64,000 nt of DNA from Gordonia sp. ABSL11-1. Its GTDB lineage: Bacteria; Actinomycetota; Actinomycetes; Mycobacteriales; Mycobacteriaceae. Under the pieces are notes generated by a model. It saw only the letters and a program-made list of their open reading frames with translations, was not told where the DNA came from and searched no databases. The translations under genes and the position numbers were made by a program. The stretch's first letter is position 1, and each line of letters begins with the position of its first letter. The stretch spans positions 1 through 64,000 of the forward strand of contig NZ_JASXSI010000024.1 in the NCBI RefSeq assembly GCF_030315685.1. Reading direction: 5' to 3'. Below, one piece after another: positions 51,562 to 59,058 of the stretch.

Positions 51562-52731
51562 TCAGTCGTCGTCGGCGTTGAGGTCCGGCGGCGTCGACAT
51601 GTGGTGCCAGTAGCCGGTCATCCGCACTCGTCGTCGCTCGACGGCCCGCTTGCGGCGCAGGTAGTTGGTGACCGATCTCATCGTCCGCGCTTCGGCGCCG
51701 CCCCACGCGTAGACGTTTCCCTCGGGCAGGTCGAGTTCGCGCACGGCGTCGAGGAGCAGATCCGTCGTGCCGGCGGGAGAGTCGCCGCGCACCAGCCAGG
51801 TGATGTGGATGCCCTCGCGCTCAGGGAGATCGAGGCGGTCGCGCTCGTCGCCGATTTCGACGAAGACGTGGGCCGAGGTGTCCTCGGGAAGGTGCTCGAG
51901 GATCACGCAGATCGCGGGCAGGCCGGTCTCGTCACCGACCAGCAGTACCCAGTCGGTGTCGGCCGGGGGCTCGTAGATCGTGCGAGGACCCCAGAGCGCC
52001 ACCGGATCACCGGGCCGGGCGCCGGCCGCCCATCGGGCGGAGGGGCCGGGCTCGGCGTGGCTGTTCTCACCGATGCCGTGGAGGACGAAGAGCATGTCGA
52101 TTTCGGCGGACTCCGGTCGCCAACGGCGTAGCGTGTAGTAGCCACCGACCGGCCGGTTCTCGTCGGTGAACCTGCCGAAGTCCTCGCGTGAGAACGAGGC
52201 GTCGACGGTCAGGTCGGTGCGGCCGGCCGGCGGTGTCATCACGTAAAGGAACTGATCGTGCCCGCCGGGTGTGTACGAGGCCAGATCGCCACCGCCAAAG
52301 GTGATCTGGGCGAAAGTCGGGGTGACTCGTTCGACCTTCGTCACTTCGGTGATGTAGGTGCGAATCGCGCCGAGTTGTTGCGCTTGTGCTTCGGGGACGC
52401 TCAATGTGGTGATGCCCAGCGTGGTGCGGGCGTCCGCGATGACCTCGATCATCAGTGCCTCGATGTCCAGCAGGGTGGTGGCCCGATGTGAGAATGACGC
52501 CGTTATCTCGTGATGGATGCCATCGTGCGTGGTGGCCCGCAGTGCCAGAGCGTCGACCTCGATGCCGGTGAGCTTGGCACCGTCGACGTCGGTACCGAGC
52601 CGGGCACGGCAGATGATCTCGACAGCATCGGCGTAGTTGGCGTTGTAATGTTCGACCAGTCTCGGATTGACCTCGGCCACCTGCTCGGCGATGGACGGTT
52701 CCTCGGTCGCGGCGGTGTGTTCGGTCACCAT
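51562..52731 (-). CDS. Siderophore-interacting protein (ferric-siderophore reductase) with N-terminal DUF2470 domain
   Basis: A 389-residue SIP-family flavin reductase that frees iron from imported siderophores using FAD and NAD(P)H. The N-terminal 110 residues (HYNANYADAVEIICRARLGT, then GIEVDALALRATTHDGIHHE) match DUF2470. The FAD domain follows with PVGGYYTLRRWRPESAEID (the RxYTxR region). The NAD domain has LLVGDETGLPAICVILEHL and YAWGGAEARTMRSVTNYLR. It begins with GTG or ATG near 52731. A weak IdeR-like half-site lies about 80 bp upstream (52804-52822), fitting iron control. No siderophore transporter or synthesis genes are adjacent. Confidence 0.86.
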   Translation of the reverse strand: MVTEHTAATEEPSIAEQVAEVNPRLVEHYNANYADAVEIICRARLGTDVDGAKLTGIEVDALALRATTHDGIHHEITASFSHRATTLLDIEALMIEVIADARTTLGITTLSVPEAQAQQLGAIRTYITEVTKVERVTPTFAQITFGGGDLASYTPGGHDQFLYVMTPPAGRTDLTVDASFSREDFGRFTDENRPVGGYYTLRRWRPESAEIDMLFVLHGIGENSHAEPGPSARWAAGARPGDPVALWGPRTIYEPPADTDWVLLVGDETGLPAICVILEHLPEDTSAHVFVEIGDERDRLDLPEREGIHITWLVRGDSPAGTTDLLLDAVRELDLPEGNVYAWGGAEARTMRSVTNYLRRKRAVERRRVRMTGYWHHMSTPPDLNADDD

Positions 52732-52803
52732 GGGCGGTCGTCCTCCCTATCGACGGTTCAGGGCGTGTACGAGGGCGCGAGACCTGGCCATCGGGTGGGC
52801 CGG

Positions 52804-52822
52804 AAAGCCAAGGCTTACCTTG
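52804..52822. promoter_or_regulatory. Weak IdeR/DtxR-like half-site
   Basis: The 19 bases centred on AAGGCTTACCTTG match TTAGGTTAGGCTAACCTAA at 11 of 19 positions, mainly in the right half (GGC-T-ACCT). This is fewer than most functional iron boxes. Position about 80 bp upstream of the siderophore-interacting gene supports the reading. The remaining 52823-53136 contains no gene I can support. Confidence 0.32.
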
Positions 52823-53136
52823 CCCACCGTAGCGAACGACCGTTGCGGCGACAATCGTCCGTCGCCTGGATGAGGATCGGCCCTGTCGTCGACCGGAGAC
52901 GGAGCGGTACCGGCGTGGAAGGCGGGTCGCCACCTGACCGAGCTTCGGCAGGCCCAGAGCGATTCGGTTCGCTGTAGGCGAGTGTTCTCAAGCCGATCTG
53001 CGCGAAGTCCTTCCCCGGCCGGCCGATCATGCCGGCCGATAGTCGGCGACGTCGCCTCCGGCCGTGCAGCCGGACGCTCAACGGCGTCGGTCGAATCCGC
53101 TGTGCCGGCACTCGCGGGAGGCTCGATCGCCCCGGG

Positions 53137-53625
53137 TCAGTAGGGCAGTTCTCCGACTCGATGCTGCATCGCGGCCACCAGGATGTCCAACGCCTCCACC
53201 ACCCGGTCGCGATCCGCGCCCAAACTGGACAACAGGTCGGCCTCGATGGCCAGTTGCCGCGGGAAGAAAGTGTCGACGATCTCTTTGCCGGCGTCGGTGA
53301 CAGTGACCACCCGGGCACGCCGGTCCGACCGGCTCGGAGCCCGCGTGATGTAACCGCGATTCTCCAGCTTCGTCAAGGTCTTCCCCGCCGCAGGCCGCGA
53401 GATCCGCATCGTATCGGCCAAGCGCCGAGCGATCATCGGCTCCGGGTCGTGGCGAAGCACGATGAGCATGTCGAGTTCCGGCGCGCTGAGTGGTGCACCG
53501 TCCAGCATCGGCTCGAGCGCGCGTTCGAACATTGCCGACACGGCCTTGATCAACGCCACGATCTCCATCGGCGAGGTATCGAGCTCTGGGGCGTGCGCCC
53601 TCCAGAGATCGCGAGTTGCGATCAC
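53137..53625 (-). CDS. MarR-family transcriptional regulator
   Basis: A 162-residue MarR protein. N-terminal helices SPMEIVALIKAVSAMFERAL, HTH with LSAPELDMLIVLRHDPEPMI and MRISRPAAGKTLTKLENRGY, and wing RAPSRSDRRARVVTVTDAG. It is divergent from the short-chain dehydrogenase at 53731 across a conspicuously AT-rich 105 bp, which contains the likely operator and promoters. It probably represses the dehydrogenase and itself. The ligand is unknown. Confidence 0.83.
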   Translation of the reverse strand: MIATRDLWRAHAPELDTSPMEIVALIKAVSAMFERALEPMLDGAPLSAPELDMLIVLRHDPEPMIARRLADTMRISRPAAGKTLTKLENRGYITRAPSRSDRRARVVTVTDAGKEIVDTFFPRQLAIEADLLSSLGADRDRVVEALDILVAAMQHRVGELPY

Positions 53626-53636
53626 CAGATCTCCTC

Positions 53637-53687
53637 CATATAGTTAACCAGTAGCCTTCTTATTAATATAATTCTATTCCGGGGATG
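53637..53687. promoter_or_regulatory. AT-rich divergent promoter/operator between MarR and SDR genes
   Basis: The run CATATAGTTAACCAGTAG, then TTCTTATTAATATAATT, is by far the most AT-rich stretch nearby, in a window of about 65% GC. It contains GTTAAC and TTATTAATATAA palindromic cores. Its position, centred between divergent starts at 53625 and 53731, fits overlapping -10 elements and MarR binding. Confidence 0.5.
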
Positions 53688-53730
53688 CGGAAGGCCTCCC
53701 GAGGAACGCTCACACGAAGGGAAGAGTCTC

Positions 53731-54450
53731 ATGGACCTCAATCAAGCCGTGGTGATGGTGACCGGAGCATCGTCGGGGATCGGCGCGGCAACCGCCGCTG
53801 CTGCTGCCGCCGGCGGGGCCCACGTGGTGCTGCTGGCACGCCGCGATGAACAACTGCGGCGGCTTGCCGAAGAGATAGACCGCGGCCCCGGCGACGCCCT
53901 GGCTGTGCGATGTGACGTGACCGACCCAGAGCAGATCAGCGCGGCGGTGCGTGCTGCACTTGATGCGTACGGCCGGATCGATGTGCTCGTCAACAATGCC
54001 GGGCAGGGCTTGCAGGCAGGGATCGAGGAGATCGACCCGGGCGACTTCGAAGCCGTGCTCAGACTCAACCTGGTCGCGCCGCTGCGCATGATGCAGGCCG
54101 TTGTGCCCACGATGCGCGCCCAACGGGCGGGCAGCATCGTCAACATCAGCTCCGGCATCACCCTCAAGGTGATTCCGGGTTCGGGTGCCTACGCCGGCTC
54201 GAAGGCCGGGCTCAACCAGCTGTCGGCCATCGCCCGCGCAGAACTCGCCACCGCTGGGATCACGGTGTCCACCGTCTATCCGTTCATCACGGCGACCGAG
54301 TTCCTGGACTCGATCCGGGCTGGCCATGAGGCCGCCGCAGCTCTCGAACGCGACCACGGCCCGCAACCCGACAGTCCCGAACGGGTCGCCGAGGCGATCC
54401 TCGACGTCATCCGCACCGGAGCCGAGCAGGTCAGCCTGGAACCGGCATGA
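53731..54450 (+). CDS. Short-chain dehydrogenase/reductase (SDR)
   Basis: A 239-residue classical SDR. The cofactor motif TGASSGIG is at about 11-18. An acidic residue is absent at the end of beta-2 (LLARRDEQ), suggesting NADP(H). The NNAG motif is VLVNNAGQG, and the catalytic triad Ser in VNISSGITL, Tyr-x-x-x-Lys in YAGSKAGLNQ. The C-terminus DVIRTGAEQVSLEPA is typical. It is divergent from MarR at 53137, which probably regulates it. The alcohol or ketone substrate is unknown. Confidence 0.85.
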   Translation: MDLNQAVVMVTGASSGIGAATAAAAAAGGAHVVLLARRDEQLRRLAEEIDRGPGDALAVRCDVTDPEQISAAVRAALDAYGRIDVLVNNAGQGLQAGIEEIDPGDFEAVLRLNLVAPLRMMQAVVPTMRAQRAGSIVNISSGITLKVIPGSGAYAGSKAGLNQLSAIARAELATAGITVSTVYPFITATEFLDSIRAGHEAAAALERDHGPQPDSPERVAEAILDVIRTGAEQVSLEPA

Positions 54451-54838
54451 CGGCTCCTGGTTCTCGCCTCACGCCGGGCGTAGCTGACCGTGTGAGATGA
54501 CCTGCACCCAACACCGCTTCCACTTGTCGCGTTGAATCATCCGCTGAATCGAGAGATATCCTGTTGTGCTGCAGCATGATCGAGTCCCCGCCGCCTGAAC
54601 TTTCGATTCAAGGGGCACCGCACAACATGGTTGCGGACTGACCCATGCTCCGTGAGAAGTGGTCACGTCACCGGGCATTCGGGGCGGACCCGTAGCGATG
54701 ACACGGGATGGTCTATCCGGACCGAAAACCTCTGTGGCACTGTCGATACCGAGATGGCTCAGGTGTGACGCCGCCGCCCGGGGTGCTGTCGGCGAGTCGG
54801 TGCCGGGGCAGGACTCATCGCGAGGTGTCGTGGCACGC
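54451..54838. other. 388-bp stretch without a supportable gene
   Basis: This interval lies between the SDR and the MDR gene, two converging transcripts. No ORF has a ribosome site or family features, and I see no clear hairpin terminator. It probably holds termination signals. Confidence 0.45.
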
Positions 54839-55888
54839 TCAGTGGTCGGCCCCGTGCACATCGACCACGACCTTGCCTACGTGGGAACGGTCGACCAACC
54901 GTTCGTAGGCCAGGGGTGCGTCCTCGAACCCGATCAGGGCGTCCACCACAGGGCGTAGTCGATGTACCGCGATCGCCCGGTTCATCATCTCGAAATCATG
55001 GCGGCTCCCAACGGTGACCCGTCGCAGCGACAGCGAACGACCGTGCAGGACGCGAGGGTCGAACGTGGTTGCGTCTGAGTCGGCGAATCCGCCGCCGCCG
55101 ACGTGTGCGATCTCGCCGCCGACGGCTGTGCTCCGGATTGATCGTTCGAGGGTCTGCGGTCCGACCGTTTCGATAACCCGATCGACGCCGTATCCATCGG
55201 TGGCCTCCAGGACCTCCTTGTCCCATGACGAGTTCGTACTGTAATCGATGACCGTGTCAGCGCCCAGGGCTTTCAACCTCGCTGCCTTTGTCCCGGATGA
55301 TGTGGCGGCAATGATGCGAACCCCGAACAACTGTCCCAATTGGACGACGAACAACGAGACACCGCCGGTTCCAAGCGTCAGGATCGTCTGGCCGGGAAGA
55401 ACTGGCCGGTGTCCGGTCAGCGCAGACCACGCGGTGACTGCAGAGCAGGGCAGAGTAGCCGCTTCGCACGCGCTCAGGTGCGCCGGCGGCCGGACGAGTT
55501 CGTGCTCCTCGCAGACCAGCCATTCGGCGAGAAGTCCGTCGCGGCCGGCACCGAACTGATCCCCGGCGTACTCGGGTTCCAGGGGTCCGCTGCGCCACCG
55601 CGGGAAATAGGTGCTGACGACCCGGTCGCCGACGTTCAGGTGTCGCACCAGTGGTCCGACCGCCACCACATCCCCGGCCCCGTCGGACAGCGGAATCGTG
55701 CCCGCATCCGCCTTCAGCGCGTAGGTGTTTCGCAGGATCATCGCGTCCCGGAAGTTCAGCGCGGCGGCCCGGACCCGTACCACCACCTGCCGGCCCACAG
55801 GTTCAGGTGGTTCGGTGGACACCTCGTCGAGCGACAGTCCGTCTGCGATGCTGCCGAGATGGTTGCCGGTCAACGACCAGGACCGCAT
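54839..55888 (-). CDS. Medium-chain zinc-independent dehydrogenase/reductase (quinone oxidoreductase-like)
   Basis: A 349-residue MDR-family NAD(P)H oxidoreductase. GroES-like N-terminal domain (VVVRVRAAALNFRDAMILRN, DGAGDVVAVG), then the Rossmann motif LTLGTGGVSLFVVQLGQLFG. The N-terminal segment lacks the structural zinc Cys cluster and the catalytic Cys/His seen in zinc alcohol dehydrogenases. VIDYSTNSSWDKEVLEATDG is a typical follow-on. Its start shares one base with the flavin reductase stop (55888), so it is the last gene of the right-hand operon. It probably reduces an enone or quinone intermediate. Confidence 0.83.
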   Translation of the reverse strand: MRSWSLTGNHLGSIADGLSLDEVSTEPPEPVGRQVVVRVRAAALNFRDAMILRNTYALKADAGTIPLSDGAGDVVAVGPLVRHLNVGDRVVSTYFPRWRSGPLEPEYAGDQFGAGRDGLLAEWLVCEEHELVRPPAHLSACEAATLPCSAVTAWSALTGHRPVLPGQTILTLGTGGVSLFVVQLGQLFGVRIIAATSSGTKAARLKALGADTVIDYSTNSSWDKEVLEATDGYGVDRVIETVGPQTLERSIRSTAVGGEIAHVGGGGFADSDATTFDPRVLHGRSLSLRRVTVGSRHDFEMMNRAIAVHRLRPVVDALIGFEDAPLAYERLVDRSHVGKVVVDVHGADH

Positions 55889-56415
55889 CAGAGTTCTCCG
55901 GCAGGTTCGGTGATGCGGCGGAATCCGCCCTGGAAGAAGAGAATCGGGTCGACGTCGTCGGTCATGTGCAATCCACGGACCCGGCCCAGTGCGATCTCGT
56001 GATCACCGGCGTCGTGGACCTCGTCGAGTGCGCAGGAGATCCGCGCGAGGGCTCCCTCGATGGCGGGCAGACCCCAGTCATCGGGCTCCCACGCGACTTC
56101 GGTGAACTTGTCGCCTCCCTTGGCCGCCAACTTGCCGCAGACATCGCGCTGTGCGGCACCGAGAATGTTGACGCAGTAAGCGCCGCGGGTGCGGATGAGC
56201 GGCCACGTCGTCGACGTCTTCTGTGGGTAGAACGCGACGAGCGGCGGATCGAGTGACACCGAGGTGAACGACGTCGCGATCAATCCGACGGGCTCACCTG
56301 TGGGGCCCGTCGAGGTGACCGCGACGACGCCGCTCGCGAAGTGGCTGAGAACTCGGCGAAATGTGTGGGGGTCCTGCGGATTCAGGGCGGCGGGGGCGAG
56401 ATCGCTGATGGTCAT
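55888..56415 (-). CDS. Flavin reductase (FMN/FAD:NAD(P)H, HpaC-like)
   Basis: A 175-residue split-barrel flavin reductase that supplies FMNH2 to a partner monooxygenase. It has RVLSHFASGVVAVTSTGPTG, GLIATSFTSVSLDPPLVAFY (flavin-binding GxxxSSFxS region), GAYCVNILGA and GDHEIALGRV. The last His-containing segment is the NAD(P)H contact. Length fits the HpaC/DszD-like family. It sits between the RraA-like and MDR genes with 4- and 1-bp overlaps. It is the only clear flavin reductase in the window, and its obvious partner is the LLM monooxygenase at the right edge. Confidence 0.87.
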   Translation of the reverse strand: MTISDLAPAALNPQDPHTFRRVLSHFASGVVAVTSTGPTGEPVGLIATSFTSVSLDPPLVAFYPQKTSTTWPLIRTRGAYCVNILGAAQRDVCGKLAAKGGDKFTEVAWEPDDWGLPAIEGALARISCALDEVHDAGDHEIALGRVRGLHMTDDVDPILFFQGGFRRITEPAGEL

Positions 56416-57143
56416 CGGGTACTCCTCTCGCTGTCTGTGGATGCGTTCCAGGTGCTGTCGATCTCGACGATGTCGGCGGCGCTCAACGCCTGGGACAGAC
56501 CGCTCAGCTCGAACAGTGATGCGCCACCGGCGATCGCCTCGCGAATCCTGTTCTCACGTTCGGCGCGACGCTGCGCGCCGTCGAGAGTCGCGGCGGCCGC
56601 GGCGAGCGGTATTCGCAGGACACCGTCGCCGTCGGCGACGATGATGTCGCCGGGCTCGATGTAGACGCCGCCGCATACGATGGGTAGGTTGACTTCCCCG
56701 GGACCCCGCTTGAGCGGTCGTCCCGCGTAGGTTCCGCGGCACCACACCGGGAATCTGCTCTGGACGAGTGCGTCGGAGTCGCGGATCGGGCCATCGGCGA
56801 TGACGCCTTCGGTGCCGAGTTCGGAAGCGGCAAGAGACACGAGTTCGGCGAACAGCGGGGTGTTCGGGTCGCCGGGACTGGTGATCACGAGCACTCGTCC
56901 GGGTCCGGTCAGGCGCAGTGCGCGATGGCCGGCCAGACCGTCGCCAGGGAAGGTGTTCACCGTGATGGCCTGTCCCACCACGGTGATTCCTCGATTGAGT
57001 GCTCGGATCGACGGGTCGAGCAGTGCTGCCCTGCCCGGCATGGTGTCCATGGCCTCGTGCAGGTCGGCGACAGATGACTTGCCGATCGCATCGAGCAGGG
57101 TAGGGTCGCACGCCGGTATACGCGTGTAGATGCGGTGTGACAT
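56412..57143 (-). CDS. RraA-family aldolase/decarboxylase (CHA/HMG aldolase-like, LigK type)
   Basis: A 243-residue RraA-fold protein. The family includes 4-carboxy-4-hydroxy-2-oxoadipate and 4-hydroxy-4-methyl-2-oxoglutarate aldolases, which split a hydroxy-oxo-diacid to pyruvate and a keto acid. Core: SSVADLHEAMDTMPGRAALL, AGHRALRLTGPGRVLVITSPG, GVIADGPIRDSDALVQSRFP (Arg/Asp metal and substrate site), and GGVYIEPGDIIVADGDGVL. It shares its neighbours' start/stop overlaps, and a LigI-like amidohydrolase is two genes upstream. That supports a retro-aldol step in a ring-cleavage route. The hydratase that would normally join them is absent. Confidence 0.82.
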   Translation of the reverse strand: MSHRIYTRIPACDPTLLDAIGKSSVADLHEAMDTMPGRAALLDPSIRALNRGITVVGQAITVNTFPGDGLAGHRALRLTGPGRVLVITSPGDPNTPLFAELVSLAASELGTEGVIADGPIRDSDALVQSRFPVWCRGTYAGRPLKRGPGEVNLPIVCGGVYIEPGDIIVADGDGVLRIPLAAAAATLDGAQRRAERENRIREAIAGGASLFELSGLSQALSAADIVEIDSTWNASTDSERSTR

Positions 57144-58144
57144 CAGCGGTCTCCGTCCAGGTGTGCCCGTGGGTGCTCGAGGACCTCGACATTGACGACA
57201 TGTGCGGGGCGCCGTCCCTCGACGACATCGATCGCGGCTTGCGCGGCGGCCCGGGCCATCCGCTGCCGCGCGAGTTCGGTGCCTCCGCCGACGTGCGGTG
57301 ACAACACGACGCGGTCGCTGCCGAAGAGGGGATCACCGGATCGGGGTGGCTCGTGTTCGAGGACATCGAGACCCGCGCCGCGCAGCTCACCCGCATCCAG
57401 CGAGGCCAGCAGGGCATGCTCGTCGACCACTCCGCCGCGGGCGGTGTTGATCAACACGCAATCGCGGCCGAGCATCTTGAGTTCGTCGGCTCCGATGAGA
57501 TGCCGGGTGTCGGGTGTCAGCGGTACGTGCAGGGACAGGATGTCGCAACGGGGCAGCAGATCGATCAGGTCGACCGCTTTGATGACCCCGGCGGCCGACA
57601 TCTCCTCGGCGGACACGAACGGATCGAGCGCGAGTACGGTGGCGCCGAAACCGGCGATGCATATCTGGGCAACGCGCCGCGCGATGTGGCCGAAACCGAC
57701 CAGACCGACGGTGGCTTCCGACAGATCCCCGAGGATCACCTCGCCGGGGCGTCGGAACTCGGCGTTGCGCACCCGCGCATCCGTTCTCGGAATCTGATGC
57801 AGCACAGCGAGCATGAGTGCGACGGCGTGCTCGGCGACACTACCGGCATTGGCGTCGCCGCTGTTGGCCACGACGACGCCGAGTTCGGTGGCGGCTGCGA
57901 CATCGACCGAATCGAGGCCGGCCCCGTGCTTGGCGATCACCCGCAGATCCGTACTGCGCCGCAGTGCGTCCGCGGTGATCGGCGCCGATCGCATGATCAC
58001 CGCGTCCGCGGAGGCGACGGCGTCGTCGAGGGTGTGCTGATCGAGGTAGCTGTCATAGTCGTTGCGCACCTCGAACACGGTGGCCAACAGATCGATGCCG
58101 ACCTGGTGGATGGGTTCGGTGACGACCGCGACTGGCTTGGTCAT
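57143..58144 (-). CDS. D-2-hydroxyacid dehydrogenase family protein
   Basis: A 333-residue NAD-dependent dehydrogenase that interconverts a 2-oxoacid and D-2-hydroxyacid. The Rossmann loop VGFGHIARRVAQI, catalytic Arg in INTARGGVVDEHALL, Glu in GLDVLEHEPP, and His in SPHVGGGTELARQ define the family. It could act on pyruvate- or oxaloacetate-type products of the RraA-like aldolase next to it. Start overlaps the amidohydrolase stop by 4 bp and its stop touches the RraA start at 57143, so all are translationally coupled. Confidence 0.85.
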   Translation of the reverse strand: MTKPVAVVTEPIHQVGIDLLATVFEVRNDYDSYLDQHTLDDAVASADAVIMRSAPITADALRRSTDLRVIAKHGAGLDSVDVAAATELGVVVANSGDANAGSVAEHAVALMLAVLHQIPRTDARVRNAEFRRPGEVILGDLSEATVGLVGFGHIARRVAQICIAGFGATVLALDPFVSAEEMSAAGVIKAVDLIDLLPRCDILSLHVPLTPDTRHLIGADELKMLGRDCVLINTARGGVVDEHALLASLDAGELRGAGLDVLEHEPPRSGDPLFGSDRVVLSPHVGGGTELARQRMARAAAQAAIDVVEGRRPAHVVNVEVLEHPRAHLDGDR

Positions 58145-59058
58145 GAGTGGGCTCCTTCCCTGGGATTGTCAAGTGGCCGCTGATCGAGCGGCCGGTAGAA
58201 GTTGGTGGGATTGGTGTGCAGGATCTTCGTGACGGCCGACATGTCGCCCGCCCAGTCGGCGACGAGGTCCAACAGGGCACCGTCGTCGGGAAGCTCCTCG
58301 TCGGGCCGCATGGGGTGCGGCCAATCCGAACCCCAGACCACCCGGTCCGGGCAATGACGCACGAGGGCGCGAGCGTACGGTGCCGACGCGGCATACGGCG
58401 GACCGTCTGGGTCGATCTGATAGGGGTGGGAGAGTTTGACGTATCGATCCGGCCCCGTGAGCAGCTCGAGCAGCGCCGTGAAGCCTCGTGACGACGTGGA
58501 CTCACCCGCCCGCGGGCTCCCCATCGACTCGATCATCACCGGGACCGGCAGGTGCGTGAGTACCTCTGCCAACACCGCGATTTCGTCGATGCCCTCGACC
58601 CGCAGATCGAGGTGCCAGCCGAGGTGGGCCAAGCGGGCGGCGGTATCGACGAGTTCCGCGGGGTCACGGCCGTGACTCCATACGACCCGCAGCCCGATCA
58701 CTCCTCGGCGTGACATCGATTCGAGCGTGCCGGGCGTTTCGCCGTGGACGTCGATGTCGACGACACCGACGAGACGGGCGGGTGCGTGGTCGAGGGCGTG
58801 GAGCAGACACGAGTTGTCGCGACCGTAGACCGACGGCTGCACGAGGACCCCGTACTCGATGCCGAGTGCGTCGAGGACCGCGAGGTAGCGATCGACATCC
58901 TGGGTCGGCGCGTCGTAACGGCGATCGGGACTCTGGGGGAAGGACTCCGGCGGGCCGAAAACGTGTGCGTGGGTGTCCCACGATCGGTCGGGAACCGCGA
59001 ACGACGTCGGGGCCACCGTGGCGCGGGCCGGGCGAATGACCGGGCGGTTGACGTTCAT
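58141..59058 (-). CDS. Amidohydrolase-family hydrolase (LigI/2-pyrone-dicarboxylate lactonase-like)
   Basis: A 305-residue TIM-barrel hydrolase. The metal motif DTHAHVFGP (HxH) opens the barrel, and the last-strand Asp is in VVWGSDWPHPMRP. A His in KLSHPYQID and the segment LVQPSVYGRDNSCLLHAL recall 2-pyrone-4,6-dicarboxylate lactonase and related cog3618 enzymes, which open cyclic esters. It precedes the D-2-hydroxyacid dehydrogenase and RraA-like gene in the operon, giving a plausible lactone-opening to aldol-cleavage order. The exact lactone is unknown. Confidence 0.82.
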   Translation of the reverse strand: MNVNRPVIRPARATVAPTSFAVPDRSWDTHAHVFGPPESFPQSPDRRYDAPTQDVDRYLAVLDALGIEYGVLVQPSVYGRDNSCLLHALDHAPARLVGVVDIDVHGETPGTLESMSRRGVIGLRVVWSHGRDPAELVDTAARLAHLGWHLDLRVEGIDEIAVLAEVLTHLPVPVMIESMGSPRAGESTSSRGFTALLELLTGPDRYVKLSHPYQIDPDGPPYAASAPYARALVRHCPDRVVWGSDWPHPMRPDEELPDDGALLDLVADWAGDMSAVTKILHTNPTNFYRPLDQRPLDNPREGAHS

